This document shows positions 34,607 to 47,354 of a stretch of DNA of 64,000 bases, piece by piece. The notes under the pieces are model-generated. The model was not told where the DNA came from. It saw only the letters and a list, made by a program, of their open reading frames with translations, and ran no database searches. How positions within the stretch are numbered: the stretch's first letter is position 1; every line of letters begins with the position of its first letter. This DNA comes from Vombatus ursinus (lineage: Eukaryota > Chordata > Mammalia > Diprotodontia > Vombatidae). The position numbers and the translations under genes were made by a program. The stretch covers positions 690,816 through 754,815 of the forward strand of contig NW_020953952.1 of assembly GCF_900497805.2 (NCBI RefSeq). The letters run 5' to 3'.

Positions 34607-35563
34607 ATGCTTAATAACACCGAGGTCACCACGTTCGTCCTAATTGGCTTCACAGACCAGCTAGAGCTGCAAGTCACTCTCTTCTTGCTGTTCCTTGCAA
34701 TCTATCTCTTTACCCTAGTGGGAAATCTGGGCTTAGTTGTGTTAGTTGTGGTCGATTCCCGACTCCATACTCCCATGTACCATTTCCTTAGTGTCTTATC
34801 TTTCTTGGATGCTTGCTATTCCTCTGTTGTCACGCCAAAGATGTTGATCAATTTCCTAGCAGAGGATAAGGCCATTTCCTTTGTCGGTTGTGTTGTCCAG
34901 ATACTTCTCTTTGTTACTTTTGGGTCCACTGAATGTTTCCTTTTGGCAGCTATGGCATATGACCGCTACATAGCAATCTGTAACCCTCTGCTTTACACAG
35001 CCATCATGACTCCACGCGTCTATGTGCCTCTCATTGTTGGCTCATATGTAGGGGGTGTGTCACATGCCATTTTACAGACTGTGGCTACATTTAGTTTATC
35101 CTTCTGTGCATCCAATGTAATCAAACACATCTTCTGTGATATCCCTCCACTCCTGGCCATCTCCTGTTCTGACACTCACGTTAATGAACTTCTGCTTTTC
35201 ACCTTTGTGAGCTCAATTGAGATCTTCACCACCCTGATTGTTCTGGTTTCTTATGGCTTCATCTTGGCTGCTATTCTGAGGATTCGCTCAGCTTCTGGGA
35301 GAAGGAAAGTCTTCTCTACTTGTGGTTCCCACCTGACAGGTGTCTCCATCTACCACGGCACCATCCTCTTCATGTATTTGAGGCCTACTTCCAGCTACTC
35401 TCTGAGCCACGACATGGTGGTGTCTGTATTTTATACCATTGTGATTCCCATGTTGAACCCCATCATCTATAGCTTGAGAAACAAAGATGTGAAGGAGGCA
35501 GTGAGAAAAGTTTTGGAGAGAACCAGGTTTACCCATAATATATCTTTTCCATGTTTGAAGTAA
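34607..35563 (+). CDS. Olfactory receptor, OR5T-like
   Basis: An intact class II odorant receptor of 318 residues from the only ATG in a suitable position. Visible in order: N-N-T glycosylation site at 3-5; V-G-N-L-G at 38-42 (TM1); H-T-P-M-Y-H-F-L at 54-61 (His where most ORs have Phe); Cys95; [10 protein letters not shown] at 116-125; Cys167, 177 and 187 in the second extracellular loop; S-Y at 215-216 (TM5); [10 protein letters not shown] at 234-243, followed by T-G-V-S-I-Y-H-G (TM6); P-M-L-N-P-I-I-Y at 281-288 (TM7) and S-L-R-N-K at 289-293. The boxes [10 protein letters not shown] and S-I-E-I-F-T-T-L resemble human OR5T1-OR5T3 as recalled. There is no paralogue in the window. It is preceded by a candidate splice acceptor and followed within 30 bases by a SINE. 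The C-tail is slightly longer than usual. Likely functional. Confidence 0.96.
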   Translation: MLNNTEVTTFVLIGFTDQLELQVTLFLLFLAIYLFTLVGNLGLVVLVVVDSRLHTPMYHFLSVLSFLDACYSSVVTPKMLINFLAEDKAISFVGCVVQILLFVTFGSTECFLLAAMAYDRYIAICNPLLYTAIMTPRVYVPLIVGSYVGGVSHAILQTVATFSLSFCASNVIKHIFCDIPPLLAISCSDTHVNELLLFTFVSSIEIFTTLIVLVSYGFILAAILRIRSASGRRKVFSTCGSHLTGVSIYHGTILFMYLRPTSSYSLSHDMVVSVFYTIVIPMLNPIIYSLRNKDVKEAVRKVLERTRFTHNISFPCLK

Positions 35564-35584
35564 AAACCATAACGGAGTAATGGG

Positions 35585-35855
35585 GAAAATTAGGGTTAAA
35601 CTTCACCTAGACCGCCTGGACTTGGAGATAGAAAATCTGAAGTTCAAATTTAGTCTGCAATACTTATTAAGTGTGACCCTGAGCCAATTGCTTCATTTCT
35701 CTTAGACACAGTTTATTTATCTGTAAAATGAGCACAATTATAGCACCTATCTCAAAGCATTGTTATGAGGATCAAATGAGATATTTGTAGAACACTTCGA
35801 AAATTTTAAAAGATATGGAAAGGCTAGTTATTATTATCATGATCATTTATTTAAG
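35585..35855 (+). mobile_element. tRNA-derived SINE (MAR1/CORE-SINE type)
   Basis: It has 'agtgtgaccctgagccaatt', 'tttatctgtaaaatgagcac' and 'gttatgaggatcaaatgaga', a long SINE with a core tail, starting almost at the OR5T-like stop codon. It may lie within the 3' UTR. Confidence 0.85.
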
Positions 35856-36059
35856 AATGACTAGTAATCAATCTTATTGTACTTGTCTGAAGGTACAGGC
35901 TTATGCATCCGCCTTTTTTATTAGTTCTATCCATACTTTAGATTCAACAGATTGATATATTGCTTTTTATGTGCTATATAGTGGTGAAAATGACATTGTT
36001 CCTAAGGAACTTCCATTCTGATAGGATAGTAATTGAAAAGTTTAACTTCTTTCCTATTA

Positions 36060-36128
36060 CATTTATCTCACACACATACACACAACCATACACATTTGTG
36101 TGTGTGTGTGTGTCTGTGTCTGTGTTTT
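36060..36128. repeat. CA/TG microsatellite
   Basis: A CACA run turns into TGTG steps within 70 bases, giving a short imperfect inverted pattern. Confidence 0.85.
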
Positions 36129-36159
36129 TCTACCAGCAGAGGCCAAGGTAAAATTTTCT

Positions 36160-36390
36160 TGGCTGTAGCTTGGTAACATAGAGTGTTGGACTTGGAGTCA
36201 GGAAGAACTTAGTTCAGATTTTTCCAAATGCTTACTAGCTCTAGCTGTCTTTGTGAAAGTCATTTAGCCTCAGTTTTCTCATCTATAAAATGGGAATAAT
36301 GGTAGCACCTATCCCACAGGTGGTTGTGAGGCTTAAATAAGCTCAAAGAGGTAAAGCAGGTTGCAAAAATTTCAGCCTAAACTCTCCTCC
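36160..36390 (+). mobile_element. tRNA-derived SINE (MAR1/CORE-SINE type)
   Basis: It has 'ggacttggagtcaggaagaa', 'ctcatctataaaatgggaat' and 'gtggttgtgaggcttaaata'. It is followed by a CTT/CCT-rich tract at 36385-36465. Confidence 0.85.
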
Positions 36391-36465
36391 TCCTCCTCTT
36401 CCTTCTTCTTCTTCTTTTTCTTCTCCTTTTTCTCTTCTTCCTCCTTTTCTTTCTCTTTCAAAATT
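36385..36465. repeat. Pyrimidine-rich (TCC/TTC) tract
   Basis: An almost pure pyrimidine strand of about 80 bases built from CTC, CTT and TTC steps. Confidence 0.9.
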
Positions 36466-39224
36466 CTCTGAATATCAGCATTTTTGAACAATTGCCAATA
36501 TGACTCCCAAAATATAAATTACAAATAGTTTAGAATGTCACACTAACACAAACGGCAATGACTAACCAATGTAGCTTCATCACCAATCACAAGACATGGG
36601 GAATTCTTATATGTTAGCATGTAAGATATGCCAGTAAAGAAATGGAGTGAAATAGTTAACAAATGAGATCCTTTCTGATTTTGATGTGTTTATTTTTTAA
36701 TGCACTGTGACAAATTTGGTCTGGGTTGGCCTTTGTTGTATTCCCATTGACATGTGGGATAATCCAATTGTGATAGAAGCTTTCTTGAACTCCCGGGAGG
36801 TGGCCTTAAATTCAGGGAAATGTAAATTTTATCTACACAGAGAAGTGCCATATCTAAATTGATGCTCTAGCATCACCCAGATGGTCTCATCAGACTGACA
36901 TCCATCTAAAACAGCATCCTATACCACCAAGCAGCAAGTTTCTGGCAATTGAGGCAATGTAAACTCATTCTGTTCACATTCTGAATTCATACTAGGGGAT
37001 GATGCAGAGTTTCTCAGAATTACTTTTCTTTTAAAGAGAACCAATTTGAGTTTCTGTCTTCACCATACATCTGTCTTATTCTTTCTCTATTGAACCCCAT
37101 CCCCCTAACCACAAAATACACATTCATAGGACACAGCCATTCAATTTATTAGGATGGCATAATTTATTGGACAGAGTAGAAACTGAAAAATAAATAGAAC
37201 AATCCCTTCTGCATGGAGAATCTGTCCAGCTATCTGACAACTCTTTTGACACCCACAGTTCATAAAGGTTGTGGGTAGGACAGAAGGGCATGTGTGAATG
37301 TGTGTGTGTGTGTATGTGTGTGTGTGTGTGTGTGTATGTGTGTATGAGTTCAACAACACAATCTAGACCTTATCAGGGAAAGTAGAAGAAATGTGCACGA
37401 AACATGCATATCTTCTTTTACATCCCTACAAATACTGAGGATTTCAAAGTTGTCATCAAGTTCCAATTCACACCAGAATTTGAATTCCATGCCCCATGTT
37501 ATCCGATATACCAATTTCTGGGCCCTTTATCTGACGACTGCCCATTCTGGAATTGAATATGAATTGGAAATAGCATTCTGTTATTCTAAACTACCTTGCC
37601 CCATCACAGAAGAAGCAGCTATGGACAGTGAAAATTGCCTTCCTTCTATCATGTAAGAATGTTATTTGAACCTATCTATTTATGTGTTGTCTCCTCTATT
37701 CGTATTTATGCTTCTTGAGGGCAAGGATTGTTTTTATATTTTTCCCTTTTTTGTACTCACAGAGCTTGGCACAATGGCCAGCACAGAATAAGAAATTATA
37801 AAGCCTCATCTATTGATTGGTTGATTAAACTGTACATTCCTACAACTCCTGGGTCCAGACAATGATGCATTGTTGGGGTTTTTTGCACCTGGGAGAGGTT
37901 GTGGGCTTGAAGAAATACAATATTTTGTTACTGTTTTTCAGGAGCAGAAAGGTGGTATAGTGAATGATGTAATAATGGCTTTTCAGTAACAAAGACTTGA
38001 GTTTAAATCTTGGATCAGACAATCAATATGAGACCCTGATCAAGTCACTTACCTTTTCTTAGCCTCAGTTTTTTTATTTTTTTGGAATGTGGACAATAAT
38101 AGTTTCCCTCTTAGAAAGATGATTTAGTACCTTAAATATTAAATAAAATAATAACTAGTAATATTCTCATTTTTTAATTTATTTTATATCTAATTAACAT
38201 TTTATCTAACCAATTATGTTGGGTCTGTTCATGTGGGAAGTAGAATTATTCTTCCAGGGTAAGATGAGTACGGTTCAGTCTGTCATAGTAAATTCAGGGC
38301 TGAGGCAAAGATTGCCTGAGAAATGGGTTTGAGAGCTGATTCTGGTTGAGTAAAAATGAAATGACACATATCACTTGGTGCAGCCTCTGGAAAGAGAGAC
38401 ATAACTGGAAAGCAGAAGCTTGCCCACTCTTAAGAATCAACAAGACTTGAATATTCTTTACCAGTTATGCCAGTAGGGCAGATGCCCTCAGCCACCAAGG
38501 TGGAAATCAAAATGCCCACGTTTAGGTTTGTTATGTTGAACAAATCCACATAATGAACAGCAGTGGCATCTGATATTTATTCTAGAATTTCCTTATAATA
38601 GGCCAAGATGATTTACACAGAGATTCCTACTTTACCGTCACTGCTAAAAATCTGAGTGTGTTCCTTTTCATAGATCAAAATTCTATTGGAGAGCGTTATA
38701 AATTTGTTTGCTATAGAACTGAAAGAGGAAACATTCTGGTTGCTGCTGTCAGCATTTTGCAATGTAATTTAGTCCAATCCAATTCAACAAACATTTATTA
38801 GGTTGCTTATATAGACATTTTCTAATCAGTACCAATGAAATGATGTGTCTGCATTTGGAGAAACACTTCCCAAGTGTCACAGGAAATGCTTTAGTCTCCA
38901 TTACCTCAAGGCTAGCGATGTTACTTTTTGCTCTTACTCCATGGTACTCGTACATTGATGAGGAATATCTCATTTCTACCTCTACTAAAGACCTCTAGCT
39001 TTATTTAACCACGTTATATATCATGTTTTACAAATGATTATTTACTTCAAGATTATACAAGAATAAATATATGCACATATATTCCTCCAATACTTGAGGG
39101 ACCTAACATCCCCTATACCACCTCTGTTTCTGGGGAAGGAAAGATGACTAGATCCACAGCTTAATCCAATTTTCATATAACATTAATTCCCATCATGCTC
39201 CTACCCCACCCCATCAAGTTCCAA
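36466..39224. other. Intergenic with old repeats, no gene seen
   Basis: A (TG)n microsatellite lies at about 37296-37345. About 37650-37830 resembles an L2-type 3' end ('cttgagggcaaggattgttt'). A SINE in plus orientation lies at about 37940-38160 ('tcaagtcacttaccttttct'). 38770-38820 has a short old repeat piece. Nothing else is recognised. Confidence 0.55.
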
Positions 39225-41520
39225 GTTGTGGCGGTGGAGAGAAAACACCTCACCCCTTATGATAGCACCTTGGAAGAACTGAAAATTTTCAGGTCCCTAG
39301 AAGTATCTCTGAAAACAGCTGTATAAACCCCCAAAGCTTGGAACAGCACATTCTCCTCAATGGAAACAGACTTTTACTTAACAAAGAGTTTAAAACTCAA
39401 GTAATTGGCTGGGATCATGAGTAAGCAGTGCAAAAAGAGTCAGACTATATTATCTTACTTTGGTGACAAAGAAGATCAAAACATACAACCAGAAGAAGAC
39501 AACGAAGCCAAAGCTCCTAAATCCATAGCCTCCAAGAAGAATATGAATCAGTGCCAGGCCTTGGAAGAATTCAAAAGGGATTTTGAGAAGCAAGTAAGAG
39601 AAGTAGAGGAAAAACTGAGAGTCTTGCAAGAAAATCATGAAAAACAAGTCAACAGCTTGCTAAAGGATACCCAAAAAAAAAACTGAAGAAAATAACACCT
39701 TAAAAAATAGCCTAACCCAAATGGCAAAAAAAGTTCAAAAAGCCATTGAGGAGAAGAATGCCCTAAAAACCAAATTGGCCAAATAGAAAAGGAAGTCAAA
39801 AAGCTTACTGAAGAAAATACTTCCTTAAAAATTAGAATAGAGCAATTGGAAGCTAGTAACTTTTTGAGAAATCAAGACACTGTAAAACAAATCCAAAAGA
39901 ATGAAAAATTAGAAAACAATGTGAAATATCTCATTGGAAAAACAACTGACCTGGAAGATAAATCCAGGAGAAAGAATTTAAAAATTATTCGACTATCTGA
40001 AAGCCATGATCAAAAAAAGAGCCTAGACATCATCTTTCAAGAAATTATACAGGAAAAGTGCCCTTATGATTTAGAACCAGAGAGCAAAATAAAAATTGAA
40101 AGAATGCAAGGATCTCCTCCTGAAAGTGATACCCAAAGGAAAACTCCTAGGAATATTCTAGCCAAATTCCAGAGTTCCCAGGTCAAGGAGAAAATATTAC
40201 AAGCAGCCAGATAGAAACAATTCAAGTATTGTGGAAACACAATTAGGATAACACAAGATTTAGCTGCTTCTACATTAAGGGACTGCAGAGCATGGAATAT
40301 CATATTCTGGAGGGCAAAGGAGATAGGATTACAACCAAGAATCACCTAACCAGCAAAACTGAGTATAATCCTGCAGGGGAAAAATGGTCATTCAGTGAAA
40401 TAGAGGACTTTCAAGCATTCTTGATGAAAAGACCAGAGCTGAATAGAAAATTTGATTTTCAAATACAAGACTCAAGTGGAACATGAAGAGGTAAATGGAA
40501 AGAGAAAATTATAAGAGACTTATTATGGTTGACCTGTTTACATTCCTGCATGGAAAGATGATATTTGTAACTCATGAGACCTTTGTCAGTATTAGAGTAG
40601 TTGGAGGGAAAAAAATTATATGTATGTATATATAGATACAGTTAGATAGATAGAGGGCACAGGGTGAGTTGAAAATGAAGAGGTCATATCTGGACAATAA
40701 AATTAAGGGGTGAGAGAGGATTATACTAGGAGAAAGAGAAAGGGAGAGGTAGAATGGGGCAAATTATCTCACAAAAAAACAGAGAAGAAAAAGCTCTTAC
40801 AGTGGAGGGGAAATGGGGGAATGTGAGAGGGAATGAGTCAATCTTATTTTCATAGAATTCGACTTAAGGAGGGAGTAACATATATACTGAATTGGGTAAA
40901 GAAATCTGTCTTACCCTACAGAAAAATTGGGGGGGGGGGTAAGGGGAAAGGGAGTAGGGCGATGATAGAGAGGAAGGCAGATTGGGAAAGGGGGTAATCA
41001 GAAGCAAGTACTTCTGAGGAGGGTCAGGGTCAAAAGAAAGAATAGAATAAATGGCCGAGTGGGATAGGATTAAGGGAAATAGAATTAGTTTTTCACAGCA
41101 TGTCTACTATGGAAGTGTTTTCCATAACTGCACATATATAACCAATATTTAGTTGCTTGCCTTATCAATGAGGGTGGGTGGGGAAGGAGAAACGGAGAAA
41201 ATTTGGAACTCAAAATTTTAAAAACACATGTTTAAAAAAAATGTTTTCACATGCAACTGAGAAAAAAGAAATACAGGAAATGGGGTACAGAAATCCATCC
41301 AGCCCTACAGGAAAATTGAAGGGGAAAGGGATAAGAGAGGGGGGAGAGATAGAAGGGAAGGCAAACTAGGGGAATGGGTATTCAGAATGCATGCCATCTT
41401 AGGGTGGGGGGACGGGTGAGATGGTTTGAAAATTTGGAACTCAAAATCTTGTGGAAGTAAATGTTGAAAACAAAAAAAATAAATAAAGTTACCATAATAT
41501 AAAAAAATAAATAAAGCAAA
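39225..41520 (+). mobile_element. Half-L1 (HAL1-like) element, 5'-truncated
   Basis: It aligns with 51712-54090 and shows the same parts: the end of a 5' UTR, an L1 ORF1-type reading frame at 39417-40486, a long purine-rich 3' UTR and an A-rich tail near 41470-41520. There is no ORF2, the hallmark of HAL1, which has ORF1 only and relies on L1 enzymes supplied in trans. Truncation at about 39225 is typical of incomplete reverse transcription. The 3' UTR carries two similar copies of an L1-type 3' end (about 40905-41220 and 41280-41475), as in the other copy. Confidence 0.87.
39417..40486 (+). pseudogene. Half-L1 ORF1 (RNA-binding coiled-coil protein), broken
   Basis: The ATG at 39417 starts M-S-K-Q-C-K-K-S. 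There is then a K/E/Q-rich region with heptad spacing (about residues 42-90, E-E-F-K-R-D-F-E-K-Q-V-R-E-V-E-E-K-L) that would form the ORF1 trimeric coiled coil. Next comes the RRM start R-R-K-N-L-K-I-I near 39970-39995, K-T-P-R-N-I and K-F-Q-S-S-Q-V-K-E-K-I-L-Q-A-A-R, and the C-terminal domain ending F-Q-I-Q-D-S. An early stop at 39684 follows a poly-A slip; further frame changes and a TAG at 39784 and 40212 split the frame into about four pieces. The family role is to bind its own RNA as a chaperone. Confidence 0.85.
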
Positions 41521-42479
41521 GCTCAGCTTCCACATAAAAATATTTTAAAAAATGTTTAGGAAAAATGTTTATTCCTAAAATGTTGGTACACAGTCACTTG
41601 ACCATTACAAGGTATAACTTCCTTATTTTTATGTTTACATAAGCCCATTAAGAATCAAATTGGCATTCTTTTACATTCCACAGAGATTTATTTACTGCCT
41701 AGTATGATCACTAAACCTCCTCTGAAGTTTTTCTCTGATGTGTTATGTACTCTTAAATAGGACCCTAGGTTCTCAAACCCTATGCTTTAGGATTATAAAT
41801 TGCTAGGTGCTATTAAAATTGAAAAGTTCTGAGGAGGACACTGGGGCAGACTATATGTCTGTTGACTACAGCCCAGCCAAAGTTTGAAGAAGTATCGGTG
41901 ACCAGATGATATCTTTTTTTAACCAAAGCAAGTCATTGAACTATCAACGAAATTGTAGAGAGGCTACAATCTGCATTGGGGAGGGGAGTACTCACTTTGA
42001 AAAAAATAATTGATGTTGACTATATCCAGAGTTCTTAAGCATTCTTTCCATGATTTAAACATGATGGTGAGCCTCTTGGTTAGTGTGGGCAGTGTGGTTC
42101 AATACATAAAGAAATCAGAACTTCTAATTAAGAGTTTCAAGAAGTGACTATAGAGGAGAATTAAAGTTATGGAATGAAGTAAAGCAAATAGCAGGCTTAG
42201 GCAATAGCATGTGTCAACCAGGAGCCCAGAGAACTCCATGTCTCCCAGAGTCAGAGATTGAGGGCAAATTAAGTCTCATTGAGAAAACTGATTAAGAATG
42301 TATTGAATGAGTAAGGACTGATCCTTAGCATTAAACTACTCTAATGTACTCCACAAACAAATGTAGGTAGAAAGGTACAGACTCATGAGAATTTTGACCA
42401 AAAGGTACCATAGTTCCTAATATACTTTTATCTGGTCAGACAAAACATATTGTAATATGTTCCATTTATAGGCATCTGG
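41521..42479. other. Intergenic, no gene seen
   Basis: Between the half-L1 and unit 2. I see no repeat or gene and no similarity to the other units before about 42480. Confidence 0.5.
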
Positions 42480-42730
42480 AAGTATATTAGATAAAGTGGC
42501 AGGCCTAGAATCCAGAAGGCCTGAGTTCAATTCCAGTCTATGACACTGTGGGACCCTGGGCATGACATTTAACTTCTCTTGGCCTCAGTTTAATCAACTG
42601 TAAATTGGAGATAACAAAGAAACCTATCCCATGTAGTTGTTGAGAGGAACAATTGAGATATTAAAAAAAAACACCTCAGCATAAAGCCTAGCACATAGTA
42701 GGCACTATATAAATTTTTGTTCCTTCCCTT
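42480..42730 (+). mobile_element. tRNA-derived SINE, MAR1/CORE-SINE type
   Basis: The same insertion as 7125-7390 but more diverged: 'gcctgagttcaattccagtc', 'ttggcctcagtttaatcaac' and 'gcacatagtaggcactatat'. It marks the left limit of unit 2. Confidence 0.85.
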
Positions 42731-44717
42731 ACCATTTGGTTTATCACTTTTGAGAAAGGACATTGATAAGCAAAACAAGGTTGGTGATGGGTTTTGAATT
42801 AATGCCATGAGAAGCAACAAATAGAAGTTGAAAAGACACAGATTTAGGCTTGGGAAAAACTATAAAATATTTTATTCCAAAGAAGAATGAGATGTCTTAG
42901 CAAGTACTGGAGTCACTCCAACCAGAGCTCTTCAGATAATCATGTGTAATCACTTTGAACCACCCTAACTGATGTGATACAAAAGGTAATTCAAGAATAA
43001 TAAGCAACAAAGAGAAAGCGATGCATGTCTTCACTATTTCTGGAGTATAGAATGCCATATTTCTGAGAAACAACCTTAAGTAGAAATATCAAGTTTAGAT
43101 ACTCCACATGTGATGAAAACATAGAGGCTGTTGTGGGAAATACATAGCTTAACCATTTCAGGGGTTATTCAGAGAGATATCTCTACCTGAAGAAGGCACC
43201 TCCCACATCCAACCCAACAAAGTATAAATTGGACAAAAGTCATCTTGCTTTTTGAAAGTGGGACCTTTTCAAGATTACAAATAAAATTTATCCTCTCTAC
43301 AATTTGTCTTGAAAGAAGAAAAAAAAAGTTTTTATCAGCCTATGATTATCCTTGGAATGAATTGAACCAAGAATAAAGACAAATAGTGGAAAATAAATAT
43401 GATTTTATGCATTCACACTTCAACTGATTCAGACTATATGATTCTAATCCAATAAATTTTTATTAAATACTTGTTTAGTGCAAAGCACTTAGCTATTCTA
43501 CAAACAAAGGGTAACAACACAGATATCTTACTTAATGACCTCATAGTCTTAGTAGCAGGGGCATGATATTTAAATAGAGAACTCTCTAGGTGATACTTTG
43601 AGGAAGAAAAAAATGATTCTGCTACTGCTCACTTAGATTATTAGTGATCATTCACAACGTACAGAACACTGTTCTTGAAAAAGGACAGGAGAAGACATGT
43701 TCACCACCACCACTTCTCTCTGGGTGATTACAGTGCAAGGATTCATTATAGAGAAAGATAAAAAATAAAATTAATGCACATCCTCTATATTTTTAGAAAA
43801 GTGGTGCAAATTGGATAGAAGGGAAAGACAATACAAGAATAATTCCATTTTTTACTTTGGAAAATGTAACCATGAGAATCCATGAGAATATTTAAATCTG
43901 AATCTATCCTAAAGTTCCAGGAATTTGAAGAATATTCAATACTGAAGTTCTACTGTGAAAATCTTCTCATAGAAAATGGATTTCATTAGCTTCCTTAACT
44001 TCTTTTTTTCTTTTCTTTCTTTTTCTTTTTTTTTTTTTTTTGGCTAGGCAATGGGGTTGAGTGACCTTCCCTAACTTCTGAATGCATTTCTCTCTTTCTA
44101 CCCATGCTGGAATTACCTTGGGTTTCATCATACAATTATACAGATGAGGTTGAACTAGGTCTCAGAGAATATCTATAACAATGACCTCATTGTTTATGAC
44201 ACTAGGACTAGAGAAATTGCACTACCAGCCCAGAGCAATTCCGATAGAAAGTAGAACAGGTAAGTCCCCTTTTCTCTCCTTTGTACTGTGTTGATCTATT
44301 GCTGATCTATGCAGAAATTTATTTATTATAGGCTGAAAAGTTTCCAGTCTCAAAGGTTGAAGTTCTTTTGTGTTTATGAGGCTACACGATTAACCAAAAA
44401 ATAAAAGTGAATAGAAACAGTATCTACCAGGGAATTTTTCACCTACATGGGCAAGAAAACTTTTCCTAAAATTTAATACACTCAACTGTCCATTGTCAAC
44501 CATCAATTAGGTTCTCTGGAAGATAGCCAATAACTTATCTGACCTCAGCAATGGGTACATTGCTAACAGCTAATAAGGAATGGTGTATTTTTTTAAAGCA
44601 AGAATGAGAGAGTACAAAGATTTTTCCATGAAGAAAAAATAATTCAGAAGAAAATGACAGAGTGGAAGAAAGAATTTTCCATCTCTGGTAATTTATTTTA
44701 ACTACTACACTTTGCAA
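42731..44717. other. 3' flank of the unit 2 OR gene, no gene seen
   Basis: A diverged counterpart of 7391-9340. An old repeat tail lies at about 43435-43560 (as at 8045). A short SINE insertion specific to this unit lies at 44004-44066. Confidence 0.6.
44004..44066 (-). mobile_element. 5'-truncated SINE with target-site duplication, unit 2 only
   Basis: A T-rich tract followed by 'ggcaatggggttgagtgacc' is the 3' end of a marsupial tRNA-SINE in minus orientation. It is flanked by near-identical 'ttccttaacttct' (43991-44003) and 'ttccctaacttct' (44067-44079). Unit 1 (near 8687-8700) has the site once with no insert. Confidence 0.85.
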
Positions 44718-45677
44718 TTAAATATGAAGTTTACATTGATTGTCTATGGCTCTTTTTAGGGCACCTTTGACCTCTTTATTCCTCAAACTGTAGATCAAAG
44801 GGTTAAGCATAGGGATGACCAAGGTATAAAACACAGAGGCCATCTTGTCTGTCTCAAAGGAGTGGCTAGAGTTGGGTTGCAAGTACATGAAGAGAAGGGT
44901 CCCATAGAACACAACCACCACAGTGAGATGAGAGCCACAGGTGGTGAAGGCTTTTGATCTGCCCTCAGTAGAGTTCATCCTGAGGATGGTCACAAGAATG
45001 AACATATAGGAAACAAGGACAATTAGGAGGGAGGAAAGCAAATTTAAAGCAGAAAAGAACAGAATGATGAATTCTATTTCACTTGTGTCAGAGCATACAA
45101 TAGATAACAAAGGAAGACTTTCACAATAGAAATGCCTGATGACATTGGATCTGCAAAAAGACAAAATAAAAATCTTAACTGTGATCAGCAATGCCACAAA
45201 GATGCTATAGAGGTAAGGGATGGCCACCAGGACCAAACATACTCTGCCTGACATGATGATTGTGTAGAGGAGGGGCTTACAAATTGCCACATAGCGATCA
45301 TAAGCCATGGCTGACAGGATAAAAAGTTCACTCATAATGAAGACCCCAAAGGAAGCTAGCTGGGTTGCACACCAATTGTAGGAAATTGTATTTTTCTCTG
45401 CCACAAAATTGGCAAGCATTTTGGGACCAATGACAGTGGAATAACCAAGATCAGTAACTGCCAGATGCCTGAGGAAAAAATACATAGGGGTTTGTAGGTG
45501 AGAATCGATCTTTGTTAGGGTGATCATGCCCAAATTCCCCACCACTGTGACCAAGTAGATGAATAGAAACACGCCAAAGAGTGGGGCTTGTAGCTCTGGG
45601 CGGTCTGTGACTCCCATGAGAATAAATTCAGTCACTGAGGTGGCTAAAGTTCCATTCTGTTGGTCAATGAATTCCAT
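44718..45677 (-). CDS. Olfactory receptor, OR8K-like (copy in unit 2)
   Basis: An intact class II odorant receptor of 319 residues from the ATG at 45677. The codon before it is TTG and is not used. Landmarks: N-G-T at 8-10; TM1 G-N at 47-48; P-M-Y-F-F-L at 64-69; Cys103; [10 protein letters not shown] at 124-133; Cys175, 185 and 195; S-Y at 223-224; [10 protein letters not shown] at 242-251; N-P-L-I-Y at 292-296. It differs from the unit 1 gene at roughly 28 positions. They include a cluster in the TM3-TM5 region that often lines the odorant pocket (E to G and I to M before the DRY box, and V to I, F to V and E to K in TM4 to the second loop) and the last 11 residues. It carries three more N-terminal residues than the unit 1 copy. 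Likely functional, probably with a shifted odorant range. Confidence 0.95.
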   Translation of the reverse strand: MEFIDQQNGTLATSVTEFILMGVTDRPELQAPLFGVFLFIYLVTVVGNLGMITLTKIDSHLQTPMYFFLRHLAVTDLGYSTVIGPKMLANFVAEKNTISYNWCATQLASFGVFIMSELFILSAMAYDRYVAICKPLLYTIIMSGRVCLVLVAIPYLYSIFVALLITVKIFILSFCRSNVIRHFYCESLPLLSIVCSDTSEIEFIILFFSALNLLSSLLIVLVSYMFILVTILRMNSTEGRSKAFTTCGSHLTVVVVFYGTLLFMYLQPNSSHSFETDKMASVFYTLVIPMLNPLIYSLRNKEVKGALKRAIDNQCKLHI

Positions 45678-45684
45678 CAAGGCA

Positions 45685-45715
45685 ACCTCATCTTAAAAGA
45701 CAATAAAGAAGACTA
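45685..45715 (-). promoter_or_regulatory. Candidate 3' splice acceptor of the OR8K-like coding exon
   Basis: A minus-strand pyrimidine tract 'cttctttattgtcttttaag' ends in AG close to the start codon, in the same place as in unit 1 and in the orphan remnant at 16036-16260. Confidence 0.5.
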
Positions 45716-47274
45716 AGAATCCTGAGCCTGCATCATCCATCACAACTTTAATATATGCAGATGCAATGGATAAGGTGAAATGGACTTTCCCCTCACAGCT
45801 CAGAGTATTGACATGCATGAACACCTCTTTCCATGAAGGTAGCTAAGTAAGTAGATGGAATAGGATAAAAAAGATAGCACAAGAACTGGTCCTGACAATT
45901 TTCTAGAGAGCAGGTGGATAGTAAATTACTGAGGAAGATTGGGTTTCTATTTTATATGGCTCTGTGTTCTATGGAATGACAAGGAAGAAGACCGACATTT
46001 TAACCTTCCTCTTCTCTGACATCAGTAGAGATCAATATGTGAGCCCAATGAATTAGAATATTACAAGATGACAATTGTGGAATTTATGTGTCTGCTCTTT
46101 CCAGATAGAGTAGGTTTTGCTGATTAAACTTATAATAAGTTAGCACGTACAAAATGCATTCTCTAACTTTTACAGCACTTGTATAAGCTAGCTATTATTA
46201 CCCAGTCTGTTAATATTGTAGTACAGTATGATAGACATGACAGAATGAACAAATGTTAACAGTAGTAATTCCTGATTTCATCATGTGTTTCAGTAGTTAT
46301 TTTAAGGTATCTATGTTCCAGCTCTCATCTAGAACTTTGCAAGTCATAATTATTCATGATGAGATATCATGATTTGTGCGAGGGGAGGGAGAGAAGGACA
46401 ATAGGGGGAGATTCAAGGAAATTCGTTCGTAGGCTGTTTGGACATTAGCTGAAGAGTGAAATCTGGCACCTGAGATAGTTGAGGCAGATCCCTTTTAAGT
46501 ATGTTACTGTAATGAAACTTCATCACCCATGGTCATCTGCAGCCTCTGTTATTTTCAAACTAGGAGGGAAGTCACACTGAGTAGAAACTGAGTAGCCTTT
46601 AAGAGAGAAATAGAGAAATGCAAATTTGATATTTATATCTGGTTTTAAAAGGCAGTGTTTTAAATCAAACAAATTAAATATAAAAATATTTTAATGTTTT
46701 GTTGCTTTTCCGTTCATCTCTATCTCTACCTACTTCCTACAAAATAGAAAAAAAAAAGTTAAACTTATGAGACGATGGTCTTTCTTTGTATCTAGAGATT
46801 ACAAGATCACCATAAATACTACACAAACCAGCAAAAGTTCTACTCTGAAATTGTCACTAGCCAAAACAATGCAAAAATGAACCATTCTGCAAGACAGGCA
46901 CCATATAATTCTCTCTAACTCAAGGGAATGCAGAAGGGAGATGACTATCATTGACATGTTGTTCTAGTGCAAATGAAATGATCTGGACCCTGATTTTAGG
47001 GTTCCTTTTATAACCTTGAGTAATGCCTCAGTTTGACTGCCAGAATGAGCCTAGCTTAAGGGAATGCCTCAGCAAATTTCATTCAAGATAATACACATGT
47101 TGGAAGTATATCCATTGTTTGGTTGCTTAACTATGTAATAGTCAGCTATCCTTGCCTAATTTTGATATGTTTTATAAATATCAAGTTAATAAACCAATAA
47201 CTAGGGTTCCAACTGTATAACTGGGCAACTTCTGATGAACTGAGGCATATGGAATTTTTGCAGTCCCCAACCGT

Positions 47275-47313
<39 letters not shown>

Positions 47314-47354
47314 GTGGTTTCAATTTAATACTAATAATAAGATACTGATAATTA
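45716..47354. other. Upstream flank of the unit 2 OR gene, no gene seen
   Basis: Counterpart of 10341-12005. A (TA)n microsatellite lies at 47276-47312. Confidence 0.6.
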
